Shown here: positions 49,953-64,000 of the stretch, one piece after another
Layout: every line of letters begins with the position of its first letter
How positions within the stretch are numbered: position 1 is the first letter of the stretch
DNA from: Trichoplax sp. H2
Taxonomy: Eukaryota; Placozoa; Uniplacotomia; Trichoplacea
DNA: 64,000 nucleotides
Direction of reading: 5' to 3'
NCBI GenBank assembly: GCA_003344405.1
Contig: NOWV01000155.1
Location: 119,016-183,015 of the forward strand
Translations under genes and position numbers: made by a program
The notes under the pieces: model-generated
Seen by the model: only the letters and a program-made list of their open reading frames with translations
Database searches by the model: none
What the model was told of the DNA's origin: nothing

Positions 49953-52900
49953 AAGGTTTTACTTCATCTGACGATATTCTCAAGGGGCAACTCCTCCAGC
50001 TGATCTTTAACTAGTCATTTTAGGATTTGCTAAAAAATATTTAATTGCATCCAATATAAATGACTGTCGGGAAATAAATACTGCCATTATACCAATAACA
50101 ATAGGAATTTTCTTCATCATTTCTATTGTCGAATAAATCTGTACGGTATTTACTAAATATCAATGCTCATATACGTTATATAGAATATATATATTGATAT
50201 ATAGTTATAGATAATAAATAAATCACTACGTAAAACTTTTAAGAATGGATCAATAGTTATCGACTATAATTAGACAACGTCACTTCCAGAATGATGAAAA
50301 TGATTTTGAACGACTGGAAAGCAAAATGAAACCGATAATGACAATAACTTTAACAAAGGTATCTACTACTTGAAAGCTGCATTATGTCGTATTTATCAAA
50401 GAACGGTAGTTGTAAACTCTATCATAAGCTGTGATAAAAAAACTACTCTAGCTCTTAAGTAGAAGCTACCAAAATATTGAAGACATACTACGTATTCCAT
50501 ATTGACAATTTCATTTACCTCATACAGGAAAAGGCATAAATCAAATTATACCATAAATTAATAAAAACTAATATGCAAACCGAGCCGAACGTTAATATTA
50601 TCATATTAGTGGATAATTAACAATAAAGTTCTTTTTAAAATATTTTTAAGATTTTTCCAGCTGCATTAAAATTATTGTTCCAGAGATTATATAATAAACT
50701 ATCATGCATTTGTATTAGAACTGTGATAGAGTAAAAACCTCCTTAACTTTGTATGTATATGTTATATATACATTGCCAAAAGATAGTATGCGAAGAAAAC
50801 TCTCTTTATTGACATTGTTGTAGATTATCTATAGAATAAGCTGAACTATTTCCAATTGCGCTAATATGATATCTGTAATTAATAAACAAAACGCTAGATA
50901 ACTATGTCTATAAACATGAGAGAAAAGATAATAAGCATATTTGCACTTATTCCTCAATCTTAAAGAACAAAATACGCTCAATAGTTGTTTTCCTAGCGAC
51001 CAGAAACTGAGTTAGTAAACAAATTTTAGATTAAAATCTTTTTAAGCAGTTTGAAAAGCTTAATTACTTTTTAGTAGATTATCGGTTACTACCATACTAG
51101 CCTAAATGTTAATCTCATTTTAGCCCTACTACGTGACATATCTTCCATTTTAAATCGATAAGCTGTAATGTGGTATAAATCATCATCAAAGGAGTAAGAT
51201 AAGCTAGTGTCCAATTGGAATAATTTCATCATGTACAGCACAATATACGAGTATATAGAAATAAATAGATTAAAATAACCTAACAGTTGTAGATGGTGGA
51301 GCATTATAATACTACGGTACTATACCATAAATCAAAGAATCGATAGCCCTAAAGACTTTTTCATTAGAGATGATCAAGTTCCGGTACGCCTATGTCAGTC
51401 AGGATTAAAATCGTTCATTGGATTTAATACTGGCATTGTATGCTACTGTTATCCATTCTCTAGCAATATAAATGTCATTAAAAAGATACATGCCCACGAA
51501 GGTGGATAAAACTATTCTTTGCATGTGTTAACCGCAAAATATCGATAATAGAATTAGTCCAAAGAATGAATACATCACACTTTAGGAGCAAAGATAGCAT
51601 CACTGCTTCAATTCCTATCTAACTTTATAATCCTCAATTAAATCAGTAAAGAGGATCAGCTACTACAAACATGGATGTCGGCCTATTAGCTGATCTATAT
51701 CGTTTCATTTCACTATTACTCTCATTGCTATCGCAGTTTAATTCCTCTTACGGAGAGAAAATATCAGTTTAAAGAATAAATTAAATTTAATTCTCTTATA
51801 CAAATAACCAAGGATTGGTATTCAATGTCGACTAATTCTGAAGGTATCCTTATTTATTAATGTATTTTCAATGATCTCACGATATTTCTTGATTTGTTAT
51901 ATCAAAATACGATAAGTATTAACTACTTTGATAGCTATTGCTATTATCTCTTAATTTAGGGGACTATTTTACATAATTGGTTGGCATCACTATTTTTCTA
52001 GCAATCACAATTTGGTGATAAAATTAAACATTCTATAGTAATCTACTGTATATTCCTCAGGAAACTAAATTATAATCATTTCAAAATAATTTTTTCTTTC
52101 TTAAGCAATAATTGCATCAAATAGAAGGAAATGACGTCTGAAATCTACTAATAAGCGAAATAGAATGAAAAAAACGTTGATAAATCACCAAGGTGTAGAG
52201 GCGCGGTCAATCAATACTGTCTAGAATAAATAAAGAGGATTAAATTTAATTAATCATAATACAAAAATAACATTTACTTTGAATCAGTCTAAAATACTTT
52301 AGAACTTCAGAGATATTAGAGCAATTAATTCATGCCAAAATTAAGAATATCATCTCTGAATTGCTCGATATGAAAATCATAGAATAAAACATTTAGAATT
52401 TATTTCTGAAGAGTACCAGGGTAGCAAAGACTAGTTTTCATACCATACCATATATACCTAAGTACCAACTTGAGATGATGAAAATGCTGTCAACTAATAG
52501 AAATTAACCAGATATATCTATGACGACTGGCGATAAATAATTCTCCCTATTTCGTCTATTTTAATACTGTGCCAGGAAATATCGAAATTGAAAATGTCCT
52601 CCTATAGCAATTTAGCCGTACCTAATACTATTTCTCGTATTATCTATACAGATTCTATAACCGAAATAGATTAATTTCCTATTTATTTCCATACTAATGA
52701 TGGCTAAGAATATTTTTAGGAAAAGCAATCATATTAATAATAATATTACTTCACTTATGGAGCGAATGTTATTCGTATTATTGCTGCTTCTTGTTTTAGT
52801 GACGAGAAATGAATAAACTTTTTGTCTATCACTAAATTTGCACGTATGAAAGTTAATGATATCGTGAATTTCGAAATCAAAGTAAGCTATATAAAGTATA

Positions 52901-55900
52901 CGCGGTAAATCAGAAATAGTTTGTGAAGGAAGGCAGATTTTTGTGTTTATAATACTTTCAGTAGTAAATTGAAACTAAATAAATTACAAACATCCAATCC
53001 ACAATAAAGACTCATTCTAAACTATAAGTAATGGCACATGAATATGTTCAGTAACTATAAATAGAAAATTTATCGTAAGAATAAACACCGTTGGATATTA
53101 TTCCTCTGTCGATCTATCCTGCGAATATTATTAGAGTACATGCCAATGAACTAATGTAGAAGTATCTATCCAACGATAACCATATCTACAGCTAAATTAA
53201 ACATTTATAAAAACACAGCTTCGATAACTCATATTGATAATAACTTTATTCACAGGGCTATTGGGGCTACAGGAGTGGTGTACTGTACTTTACCATAGAA
53301 TAAGCTATAGTAGATGAGATACATAAGAAAAATAAATCCATTGTAATATATATCCGGGTAATCGATAAATGATATCTACAGATTGGAAATAGAAAAGCAA
53401 CGAGTACCTTGAAAGTAATTGTATATTTCTTGAATCATCAACTAAATGATTATAAATTGTCGAAATAGCAAGATTAGCTATACCCTAGCTCATAACACTA
53501 TGCATAGTCAATGCCTCACTATAATACAGTACTGTATAATGTATTAATATTATTAAATTAAATTGGAAACGATGGGTTCATTTAACTTTCCGTTAGGTAT
53601 CGAGGATATTAGCAATTAATATACAGAAATATTTACAAATTGATACCCTTATTAATGCCCAATTTATTCACTTATTCATTTGACATAGAAATCATAATCG
53701 GAGTGAACATATTTGTTTTTTTGTAGTTTGTAGATGAGATTGCATACATTAAAACTTTATTTTAATATATGATAACCGTTCCGTTCTTGGACATAGGTCT
53801 AAAGTTTTAATTCTTTATTATGAGTTTAACTATTTTGTACTTATTACAGGAAGTCGAGGATCATTTCTTCTTCATATTAAATGGTAAATGTACTGTTATC
53901 GTATCAATTTTATATAAAATTAATGCTTGAATAAGACCTGAATTCTTCAATTTAATGTAAAGTAATGACCAAATTTTGATATGATATGAGATACAATATG
54001 TTGGAGTTCTAATTATTAAATAGATTGACTATTTTTTCTAGCTATCAAAATCTTGGATAGTTTCGTAGGTACAGCTGGAAAATAAGTTGTCTCAAGCCAC
54101 CCAAAAACTAAGGCGAACAATAGTTCTGCTTCTAACTGTGATTTTTCTTGTTCTGTATTCAGAAGGGGAGAGCAATGTCAATAAAGGCGAGTTCAATAGT
54201 TTATCAACTCTAGCACTAATTACTATAGATAGTATTTTAGCTCTATAGCAGCATAACAAAAAGCATATTATTAACTACCGAACACTATAATTCCCTTATT
54301 TACTCTTTTTACCTTCCTCATAGAAAATGAGCACTAATGACTAGTACAGCAGCCATTATTTAGTAGACTCTTGCAAAAATCATAGAATTATTGCAATATT
54401 ATACAGTAATCAGAGGAATGACGTTAATTATAATTATCGTGCCCACAACGTTGACAAGTTCTACTGTACAGTACAGTCTGCAACAGCTGTGATATTTATC
54501 CTAAATATATAGATATATTACGGAATAAAATTTCTCTAAGTCCAGTAACACAATGAGAAGAGACACTTTCTCTTCTATCACTACTATTACTATACTGCTA
54601 CGTCGTAATAAAGACTAGAACCAATCTAGAGTACAGTCACTAGGCAATCTACTATAAAGGAACTACGCTTCCTTTGGCGATCCCAAGCCAACTATAGTAG
54701 TCAATGTAATACACGAAGAACTTCGAGAAATCTATAAAAGCGCTTTATTCATCGTAGGCGCAGTCTTAAATAGATTCTCAATATTATGATAACTTCGACC
54801 GCATGCAGAGTTGCAATTTTAGTAAATTTTCTAATAATGGATGCCAACGCATCCGAAATGTATCATTTATGACCTCTTTGAAATCCAGTCTAGGCCTGTT
54901 AATTACAACATTTCTATCACACGAATTACTATTACAACTTAATATAATTTTGGATTAAATCTCCATATTTGATACTATAAGCTATACTTAGTAATTTCAC
55001 ATAGCAATCGGTGCTAGCACTTATGAATAATTCAAGTACTATAGACATACTATTTTTAATCCTAACACGTTCAAATTTAGGTATAATCCAAATATAATCA
55101 GAGCTTAATTTACTACGCTCTCTACTATAAATTTTTTATTAAATCAAACATGAAGTAGTGTTTTTGAAAATTAACACTTGATTATCTTTCACAGTATTTT
55201 ACTATCGTGACAACGACCTTGTATTCTAACAAATAAAATAATTCAGCTATCTAGGTAAATTTACCTTGTGAGTTGCTACTAATCAGAACTGCCTTTCCAA
55301 TGTTAAAATTCTATTGTAGTATTTCAGGTTGCTCTGAACAATTTGTAACAAGAGTAAGCTAGGATTGAAAATCAAAAGAAAAACTAAATTTCTACCATAG
55401 TTTTATAGTCTACAACAGATCTCCAGCTACTATATCAGACTTAGGTTAAGTTACAACGGTAAATTTTTAAATAGACCTTGATAACCAAGACCAATACTGT
55501 CATATATTCATTGATAGTACTCAGTACAAGCTAATAGTATTACACATAACTTAGACTGCAGGGTTTTATATTAGTAAAACTCTACCTATAACACACACTA
55601 ACACACGCTACAATTATAATCAAATTTTTACTTAATGAGGGCAAATTTTTCACGAAAAGATGTTGATTTGTCTTAACGGAAAGGTATTAGTTGGCTATTA
55701 GCAAGTTGATCTATCCCGACATTGAAATTACGACTTTGGTATATGTAATAAAGCGTCTTCAAAATATTCAAACACGAGCCATTTATTTCTCGTAAAACCT
55801 AGCTTTATTTACATTCAATTTGGCTTATTTAACAACACCAAGGACTACCTACCTTCAATGATCTATGCAATTTACATACAAGGTGCATCTTCATCGCTGT

Positions 55901-58090
55901 TAAAGGCTACATTGCCTACCTGTCATCATATCTAAGAATAGATACTAGCCCAATTTTATAATCCAACCTACAACTTGACTTAGTTTCGTGCGATTTTATA
56001 ATAATTCTTATCTTAGGCTAATTTTAGTAGTTGTCGTACCACCAAAATAATTATTCAATCTTTATCTTGACTTTACTGTATAAGAACAAGCAACAGATAC
56101 AGTATGAATATCTAATGTTGTATACAAAACTTTATGAATGTTTGAGAATGCAATTGAAGTAACTGATAGCGAAAAGGTTTTACATCCCTCAAGATTCACT
56201 AACTTAAAATATGAGTCTGCAGTGCAGCCTCAAATCAGCCTAAGATTACAATAAAAAATTCATTCTGAAACTGATTGTTTACTCGGATAATGTAATCGTA
56301 AATTGGCTGTAATAATTCAGATAATCTGATTGCAGCCAGGTAGTCCTCGGTAGTTGTAAGACGATCATCAATTGATGTCATAAAGTCAAGTTTACAAGAA
56401 ACTCCACTTCTTATTTGACTATTTTGAAAACACTTTATTATAGTGTCATTCAAATGGAGTAAATCACTTAATCACTGTGATTAGAGTTAATAACTTTGCT
56501 AAAGTGTAGAAACAAAGACTTGTAAGTTTCATTTTAATTATTGAATAATCTCCTTTCTTTAAATCAAGTTTATACCAGACAATATATTAATCAATAAAAA
56601 ATAGAACTAGTCACCTCTGGAATTAGTTGTTGTAGCGGATTACCTTAAACCTACGCCATAATTATTATATAACAGCATCACTGTAGCAGTAGTCAGAGAT
56701 AGTTGATAAATAAATAAATGACGATAGTAAGATTTAGATTGATCGTTGCCACCTCTACAGTCATTAATTTCTTCATTGTAATTTATAGAATGATAATTAA
56801 TGGAACAAACAAGAAGAAATCTTCTCCGACATCTTTCAACTGTTTATTATTTATTTTAGTTTATTGAGTGCAAATTCCATAATTTTCAAAGCGTCCAGTA
56901 TAATAACGTCCGTAAGAAGGATAGTATTTCTACTATAATATTCATAGACATTAGAAATTCTATCAAAATAAGTATTATATTGGTATTACATCGATGCTAT
57001 TTGACTAGGTGTTACAGAGTAACTTCTATGTAGCTGTTGTAACATAGATTCCAAAAGATGATCTTTTTGGGAAATGTATTTGCATATCGTGATCTAGGAT
57101 ATTTTACATATTTTTAATAGATAACGGCATAGGTTTATAATATTATCTATAAACTGATAATTAATGTTTGTATCGATTCATTATAAACTGACTGACTTTT
57201 AAATATAAAGTTAGGGTTCAGTTATATCCAAAAGAGACTAGGGGTGTTGTTGTTTCTTATGACGATAGGAGATCGTCAGCATTTAGAATCGTACTGTAGG
57301 TCAATGTCACGGAGGACAAACCTGACAGTAGACTCATAGTATAATTTCTACAATAGCTTTATCATTTTCCGCGTTTCAAATTTCGATTTGTAACTCTGCA
57401 ACCGATTCATTCGATAGAAAAGTTCTGCTAAAGAAGAATGTTTGCTAAGTGAATGGTGGTCATTAACTACAGCAATTCTAATAATTCATTGAAAGAAACT
57501 TTGTCTAACTCATTCTTGACTTGATCTGTTAAAATATTCTAATACGTGATCTTTTTGTACGCAAGGACTGAACTAGATATATTAATACATATTAGATACT
57601 TTTCAAATCATTGATTTAATTTAACACATACGAGTATGCAGCCATTAAACAATATAACTTTAATCAGCCAACGTGACAGATGGTATCTAGTCCCATATAC
57701 AGTATATATGTAAGTTATGATCCTTCTATCAATTTCTTAAGGTTAAAATAATTTCAAAAAATCGGTTTTTAGATAGAAATAAGTGGATAATATAGAATAA
57801 ATCGAAAAGGTCAATTTCATTTCATATTTTACAGATTTTTCAGGCAAGTATTCATAATAATGCCAGGAAAATTCATACAGAGAACGATGAATACGTTAGA
57901 ACAAGGAAATAATCATTACTGATTAATTATTTTTCCAATTCATTATACTTAATATAATAATGTACTATCATATAATATTAAAAAGTAATATTTATTTTAA
58001 TCTAGGCACCGTAGCTATATTACCAGACGAGTAACTATATAACTGGTATTTCTAGCTAGAAAGGGAATGGCTGTACAGCAATCAATAAGA
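49953..58090. other. AT-rich spacer between the two GPCR genes
   Basis: About 8.1 kb with no open frame above 75 codons and no recognisable exon. I looked for remnants of further receptor copies (DRY, NPxxY or SFPY regions on the minus strand) and saw none. The GPCR promoter should lie near 49953-50250; no clear core element seen. Confidence 0.4.
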
Positions 58091-59146
58091 TTATTTCTGT
58101 TTGACATGTATTCGATAATGGACGGTTTTTCGACCTAATAGAGTTCGTAGACTGTTGATGATAGTCTTTCGCAGTTCTTTGCTCATGACAACACAGACAA
58201 TTGCATTTTCAATGCATGACAAAGCTGACATTAGGAAACCAAGAGTTATAAGTAGAGAATAGACAGGTCCTTTTCGTCGTAATTCTATCATGGATACTTT
58301 TGCGTCTGAAAGTATCAACATAATAACAACATATGGGAAAGAGGTCAAAACATAGAAGACGGTCGTAGTCGCAATCATTTTGATAGTATTAATCGCTTTT
58401 CTTTTATTGACATAAATTACTGGTGGAATGGTTCGCCCATAAGGAAGGCTAGCCATGACAGCTATTTTTAATCTTATCACGATGAAAATATATAATATAG
58501 CAGTAATAAGGACTGGAATGAAATAATTGATGATCAAGAAGAAAGTAAAAAAAGGAATATTGTAATAGTCACCAACATAAATAATATCGCAGGCTCGATT
58601 GGGTTCATAGACCATTGCCATAATTTGTAGTACAGGAATACTTGTAATAATACCATGGAGCCAGATGCAGAAAATGGTCAATCGGACACTACGTTTACTA
58701 CTGAATAATAATCTCCGCCTTTTACGCAAAACTGTAATATAAAATCGATCGACGGCCATAATTGTAAATGATATCATCGATACAGCCATGCTAACAGTTA
58801 GGACATAATTAAAAAATTTACAACTAATTTCATATAACAATTTATTCTGCAACTGGATTTCATTTATGATAAAACTGTTAATTGTAATAGCAACTGGCGC
58901 TAATATGTCAGAAATACACATATTGAAAATAAAGCTGTAAATTGACAATCGCAATAAGCCTCTTTTTCGAATTGCATAACAAACCAGACCATTCACTATG
59001 GTCGTTAAAATACTAAATGGTAGCATATAGGCGAGATTATTCCTGCTTTTCGTAACGTTGTTAATAATGGAATAGTTACTGCTATTGATTAAATTGTCTG
59101 TCCTTGCACTTTGAAATGCTTCCTTTACCCATCCTAAAGTAGCCAT
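58091..59146 (-). CDS. Rhodopsin-like (class A) GPCR, single exon, degenerate TM7 motif
   Basis: An uninterrupted 351-aa frame with seven hydrophobic helices. Possible N-glycosylation sites are N21, N24 and N30. Landmarks: D80 in TM2 within NMCISD, Cys109 and Cys186, DRF instead of DRY at 133-135, W162, P211 in TM5 and S-F-P-Y at 269-272. The TM7 motif reads N-A-I-V-C (314-318), so both the Pro and the Tyr of NPxxY are missing. The third intracellular loop is shorter than in the paralogue. The tail is basic and lacks the Cys pair. Same strand and same class as the gene at 48798-49952, so likely an old local duplicate. The frame is intact over its full length, suggesting a functional but altered receptor. 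Ligand unknown. Confidence 0.92.
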   Translation of the reverse strand: MATLGWVKEAFQSARTDNLINSSNYSIINNVTKSRNNLAYMLPFSILTTIVNGLVCYAIRKRGLLRLSIYSFIFNMCISDILAPVAITINSFIINEIQLQNKLLYEISCKFFNYVLTVSMAVSMISFTIMAVDRFYITVLRKRRRLLFSSKRSVRLTIFCIWLHGIITSIPVLQIMAMVYEPNRACDIIYVGDYYNIPFFTFFLIINYFIPVLITAILYIFIVIRLKIAVMASLPYGRTIPPVIYVNKRKAINTIKMIATTTVFYVLTSFPYVVIMLILSDAKVSMIELRRKGPVYSLLITLGFLMSALSCIENAIVCVVMSKELRKTIINSLRTLLGRKTVHYRIHVKQK

Positions 59147-62100
59147 TTCTTACTTGAACATCGACAGCTTTTAATAAACTAGAATATCAATATTAATTTA
59201 CGTTAGAGACTGGTTTAAATTGATATTCTATTTCACAACTATTTCGTTGATAAATACTGTTATGAAGCAAATTTTGTGACGTATAAATAAAATTAATTAT
59301 GCAAAAATAGGACAATTCTAGCTTTGTTCCGATCTTTACAGTAGATTTGTACTATTAAAAAAATTGACTTCAAAATGCGAATATTGATTTAAATATTAAT
59401 CTAAATAGCGACAGGCTATTATATCTGTTAACGTCTTACTAACATTATTTATTCATTTAATAAATACTTTTATTTTATGAAACGACAATTAGTAATAAGA
59501 AAAACTAACAAATTGAAATGAATACAAAATGAAACTATCAAAAAATAAATCTACTTTTAAATTTTGGAATACGTTACTCGCTATAAAAGTTCACCGTAAA
59601 GCTTGGAAGATAACCTACTTTTTCAGTGGATTTTCTTAACTTAACAATTTGCAATAGTTACTTTTTTCCCCAGAAAGTAAAGGAAATAACTTGAATTAAT
59701 TAATATTATATGCAGTATCTGTTAAAAGTATTATAACTTCTAACTAAAGATTCTATTGACATCATACAATTATTTACATCGTGATCGTACGTTAGTTTGA
59801 TTTATTAATTAGTACCACATAATAAACTTTAATGTAGCTAATATTAAATAATTTATCAGCTTATAGTCGTTTACCGGTTACCATAAGATGAACACTTTAC
59901 AAAGAATAAATGAATACCTTATTACAAAAAGGCTTAAACTGATGTCATTGGCCGCTATTTTTTTTTTCACTTCAAGAACACTTAAAAACACGATATGGTG
60001 GTGAACTTTTGCCTTAATATGTCGGGACAAATTAAAATGAAACAATTTTACCGCTTGCAATGTATCGATTGTACTGTATTCCATATAGTAATAAAACTTT
60101 AAAATTCACTTCTTTAACATGACTATAACTAGAAAATTTAAGAAAAAGAGTTTTTGAATTATTAATTATGGCATTATGATCGCCTTAATAGTCAAAATAC
60201 TGTATAGCTTATTAATCGAAATGGAATATGAGGATGCAAATAAAATATTCGTTTGGCACAGTAGATTACAGTAACTAAGAAATTTAAATTTTCGATACTT
60301 TACCTAAATATATCCAATACACAGAGAGAAAATAGATTTTATTTAGGAATTATAAAGACTATTGGTATATTTCATAAAATCACCTTTATTATGCTAAATG
60401 TATATCATTGTAGCTAAGTCCATAGTAGTAGAAATTTCTCGGAACTCTAATGATTGTATTACTGCTAGATTACTCTATTGCTCTTAATAAATTTATTTCA
60501 TTATCGGTAAGTTTATAATGTTGGGTTTCTATAAGAATTATGATGATTATGCTATTGTAAGATTAATTTATTGCACTTAATGATTTTACTACATTATAGC
60601 AAGCATACAATAGTAGATTTATTTAAGAGTTATGATGACTATGCTATTATAAGATTGCCTTTATAACACTTTCATTATTTCGTAATGAGGAGGCATCTAA
60701 CGGTGAAATTTTTAGAAACTGCAATGATTACACTGTTATCAGATTATCCTCCAACTTCGTTTATTTCATTATAAAACACAAATACCGAACAGTATAACTG
60801 ATCGGTATATATCATCAGTTAAAATGTAAAAATTACTTTTAATTTACATTGCAAATAATTTCGTTACATTAAAAACTCATGATTAAGATCCAAGTACTCC
60901 TGCTTTCGTATAAAGATCCTTCTCATCGATACCATAACTTCATAAACGCACATTTATCTAAGATGGCATGTAGGCATAAAGCAGTATAGTTTTAGTATAA
61001 AATATGAAAAGTTTAATAGTAAAATTCCATGACATCAACTGGCATAAATGTTGGGAGTACTAACCTTTAGACAGTTACATTGGCAAGAGATTAGGCATGT
61101 ATGCTTTTATTATTGTAGCAGTGTTGTATTATTTTAAAATATAATTTATTTATTAAAGTATTCAGCTAATGGAATCGTATAAATTATCCATAAATAGTTT
61201 CAGTAACTTGACAAAACAGTGAGTGAACCATATTACTTTTCTGAACAATTTAGCATTTTTACTTCAGCCATTATTCTATTCTGATATGAAGGGATTGCAT
61301 GTAGCATCCTTGTTACGAATCTTCCATTCTCGAGTTATCTGATTCTAGCTACTCCTCTAGTCCGATCGATCTTACAGTAATTTCCTATTAGATTTCTTTA
61401 ATTGCTATTAGTAACTCTACCGCTACTGTAATTCCGATAACTTAATGCCTTTTCTAGGGTATAACAATTAGAATTTTATTACTGAAACAACTTAACAATA
61501 TTCCAGCCTAAAATTTTGTTCAACTTACTTTTATATTTAGTTTAAAACTTACGTAAAACAAAATCGGGTAAACTCGTCGCCCAATCAATAGATGAAAACT
61601 CATATCAAATGCCGCAAATAGTACATCTGTTGAATTTAGACTATTTATCTAAATTACTTAACGTATATCATGATCCTCAGCAGTCAAGTGATAAATTTTA
61701 CTTTTATTTTTAGTATATCATGTTGGCAATACCTGTTTCTTTATAAATTTATAAGTAAAAAATTTGCATGTGCTACTGTAAAGAATCACTGACCTATTGC
61801 CTATATTCAAATTTGCATAATATACCAAATAAGCAGTTGGAAATAAGTGACTATAAAAAGCCGAGCGCTAGCTTAGCTGCTCAGTTCCAATTAGTCATTT
61901 GCAGGATCTTTTGACTATTATTGCTAAGAATATTCTTACGTTTTTCTTTAGTACATTTTACGACTAAGTCTGGCGAAAATAAAGTGAAGTATTTAAACCT
62001 ATTACTCATTAGTAGCTTTTTTGTGTAGCTGAGAGTTAGTTCAACTACGATAGGTCCCTAAGTTAGTTGGGTACACGAGTGCTAGTGAAAATAGCGTTTA

Positions 62101-64000
62101 AGACCCGGCTTCTTGTTACAAAGGAGATTTGTAACAATAATTTATAAAAAGTAATATTCTATAAGTAATACTGCGTAGTAATAAATAGAATGCAGACTAA
62201 AAATTTTGCTTAGCATCAGTGAAAATGTCCGTTGTTTAATCAAGTATAAGAGAAGTTACTCAATTGAGCTATTAGAGTATTAGTTAAAGTACGAACGTAA
62301 CAACCTAACTTTCTGGAGAAAAGATCTAATACTAAATTTTTCATGATATTTGCAGTTCTTGCTGTTTTCTTTGTTGCGAGACTACAGCAACAATCTTAGA
62401 AACATTTGAATGGTTAATCATGTTGGCACAAAATTCACGCTTTATACTCTCCTGTCACTATGTTAAAGATTATCGTCAAGAATAAATACGTTATATAAGT
62501 TATTATACGGTTTTATAGCTTATCAGTAGGGATATAGATTGTAAAACTAATTCGTAATCCAGTAAAGGAAAGTAAATTAGTTAGATACCTAATTTATAAG
62601 AGAGCTCATAGCTCAGATCATATTCTATACGTACCGCAACAAAATATGGCCTAAATTTATATAATTTAAGTCTAAAAATATATTTGTAATCCAAATTTTA
62701 TTCAATTGACAATTTAGCTTGCTTTAAATTAAGTCAATTATAAGTTTAGCCAAATACCTCGCGTACTGTAATCTCTGATCGCGTTAGGAAATGCGTAAGA
62801 ATATAAGTATACGAAACAGATGAAACATATTGTTACCAGTAACCTTCAAATTGTATTAATAAGAGCAAAGAAATCCTCTAGATTAATTCGTAATGCGCAA
62901 GTATGAATGCGAGCCTGTCCGTTTATCAGATCTCAGACATATACAGTAAATAATTATCTATATCATGTACTGATATACAAAAGTACTAATTTTGTATAGT
63001 AGTGGACATTTCGTGAATTAATATTCTAATCGATTTGTACTGTATACTCATACTTTGGGGTATTTATGTAGAGGTATTCTTGAAGTATGTTAACTGAAGT
63101 GTTGCCTTAAATTGTTAGTAACTGACAACTTAAATCGATTATATTGTTAATACCGAAAATTATACATATAAGAAAACATTTTAGTAAATTACGTAAGAGT
63201 CGATATAGTTAGCGTAATGGATTAGTACGCTTTAATTTCGTTTAATTCTAGAATTTTTACATGCATTAATAGGTTAGTATTGATATCTATCATAGTTAAA
63301 TTATTATTCTAGTACAGCAACAGCCTTTTAAATTGATAGTAACTGTAGAAATGAACGATTGATTATAATATAAACTAATTTCTCTTATGTTACAAAATAA
63401 CAAACTAGACTATTACCTTATTTATCTAGCAGATTGTATATAGTTCATCATGTTACAGCCTTGATTCTGCTAGCTAAGAACTCAAGAATCATATTGTATA
63501 ACCATATAGAACTATTTTTGTGTAGTTTATCTTTTTTATCGAAATTTATACCGAAATATGGTACAGTACTTCAATAAGTAACTTAAACGTGTGCGATATG
63601 GAGAAACATATGATCATGTGCCATACTTCCGTTTCAATCTAATTACTGAATATTAGCTTGTTTAATTATTTCAGGAATTCATAAGATACTACGACTGTTA
63701 AGTGAAGTCGTTCAGAATTTTCATAGTTTCAGTCGGAATACGCATCTAAGAGCTAAACTTAACACGGGCGGGCATTGCAAGAATAGAGCTGTCACGGTAC
63801 GAACTACCGTGAAGAAATAGCTATCTAAATTTGGTTAATATAATATAGTGATAATATATTACATCTAGTTGCTTACAATAGGAATTACTCTAATTATAAA
63901 TGTGTTACAGTAAATTTAATGCTGTGCTGTAATGTGTACTGAAATGATTCTGTGAATGGACATATTGTAGTCCGACTGTGAAAAACTAGTTAGTAGATGT
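59147..64000. other. AT-rich spacer to the window end
   Basis: No recognisable protein exon or RNA gene. A TATA-like element with a locally less AT-rich stretch lies near 61852-61900. It could be the start of a plus-strand gene whose coding exons lie beyond the window. Confidence 0.35.
61852..61900 (+). promoter_or_regulatory. Possible core promoter
   Basis: CTATAAAAAGCCGAGCGCT resembles a TATA box. A C/G-richer segment and TCAGTT (initiator-like) follow about 25-30 bp later. No coding sequence is recognised downstream within 2 kb. Evidence is sequence likeness only. Confidence 0.25.

Noticed and set aside
50000-58000. Possible additional GPCR pseudogenes between the two receptors.
   Set aside because: No remnants of TM3, TM6 or TM7 signatures were seen on either strand.

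Overview
This is nuclear DNA of an animal. It is AT-rich, the genes are dense with introns, and the proteins read from spliced exons match animal families closely. Introns are short (mostly 70-400 bp) at apparently old positions, there is a U12-type AT-AC intron, and two single-exon rhodopsin-like receptors are present. That combination suggests an early-branching metazoan, and a placozoan is my best guess. The assignment is inference; no marker in the window proves the taxon.

Layout. 38-4649 (+): DIS3L2, 22 exons, N-terminus outside the window. 4970-7852 (-): mitochondrial phenylalanyl-tRNA synthetase (FARS2), 15 exons, 5' exons not found; its 3' end faces that of DIS3L2. 7853-13608: non-coding, with a 180-bp tandem repeat that stays open in one frame. 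13609-21584 (-): a complete Ras GTPase in 9 exons, 187 aa, with two large introns full of minisatellites. 21585-27024: repeat-rich spacer. 27025-29562 (+): a broken ALDH3 copy, interrupted by a 20-N gap and a redundant, internally deleted second version. 29563-33257: spacer with minisatellites. 33258-37480 (+): an intact ALDH3 (fatty-aldehyde dehydrogenase type) in 13 exons, 490 aa. 38253-40002 (-): ribosomal protein RPS11 (uS17), 4 exons, 154 aa. 41566-45298 (+): CWF19L1, 16 exons, 544 aa. 45299-64000: AT-rich and gene-poor, holding two single-exon GPCR genes on the minus strand (48798-49952 and 58091-59146).

Gene models were built by eye. I found conserved protein segments, placed GT/AG sites beside them, and required the exon phases to add up. 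In every multi-exon model the phases close. Most genes here are unrelated housekeeping genes (RNA decay, mitochondrial translation, Ras signalling, lipid aldehyde oxidation, the ribosome, and an mRNA/spliceosome-associated factor) and form no evident functional cluster. The two related sets are the ALDH3 gene with its pseudogene and the GPCR pair; both look like products of local duplication.

I found no convincing new biological system. The most interesting signals are the U12 AT-AC intron in CWF19L1, a non-GT donor in FARS2, the ALDH3 gene/pseudogene pair with an apparent haplotype redundancy at the gap, the 180-bp in-frame repeat, and the Ras P-loop being split by a minisatellite-filled intron.
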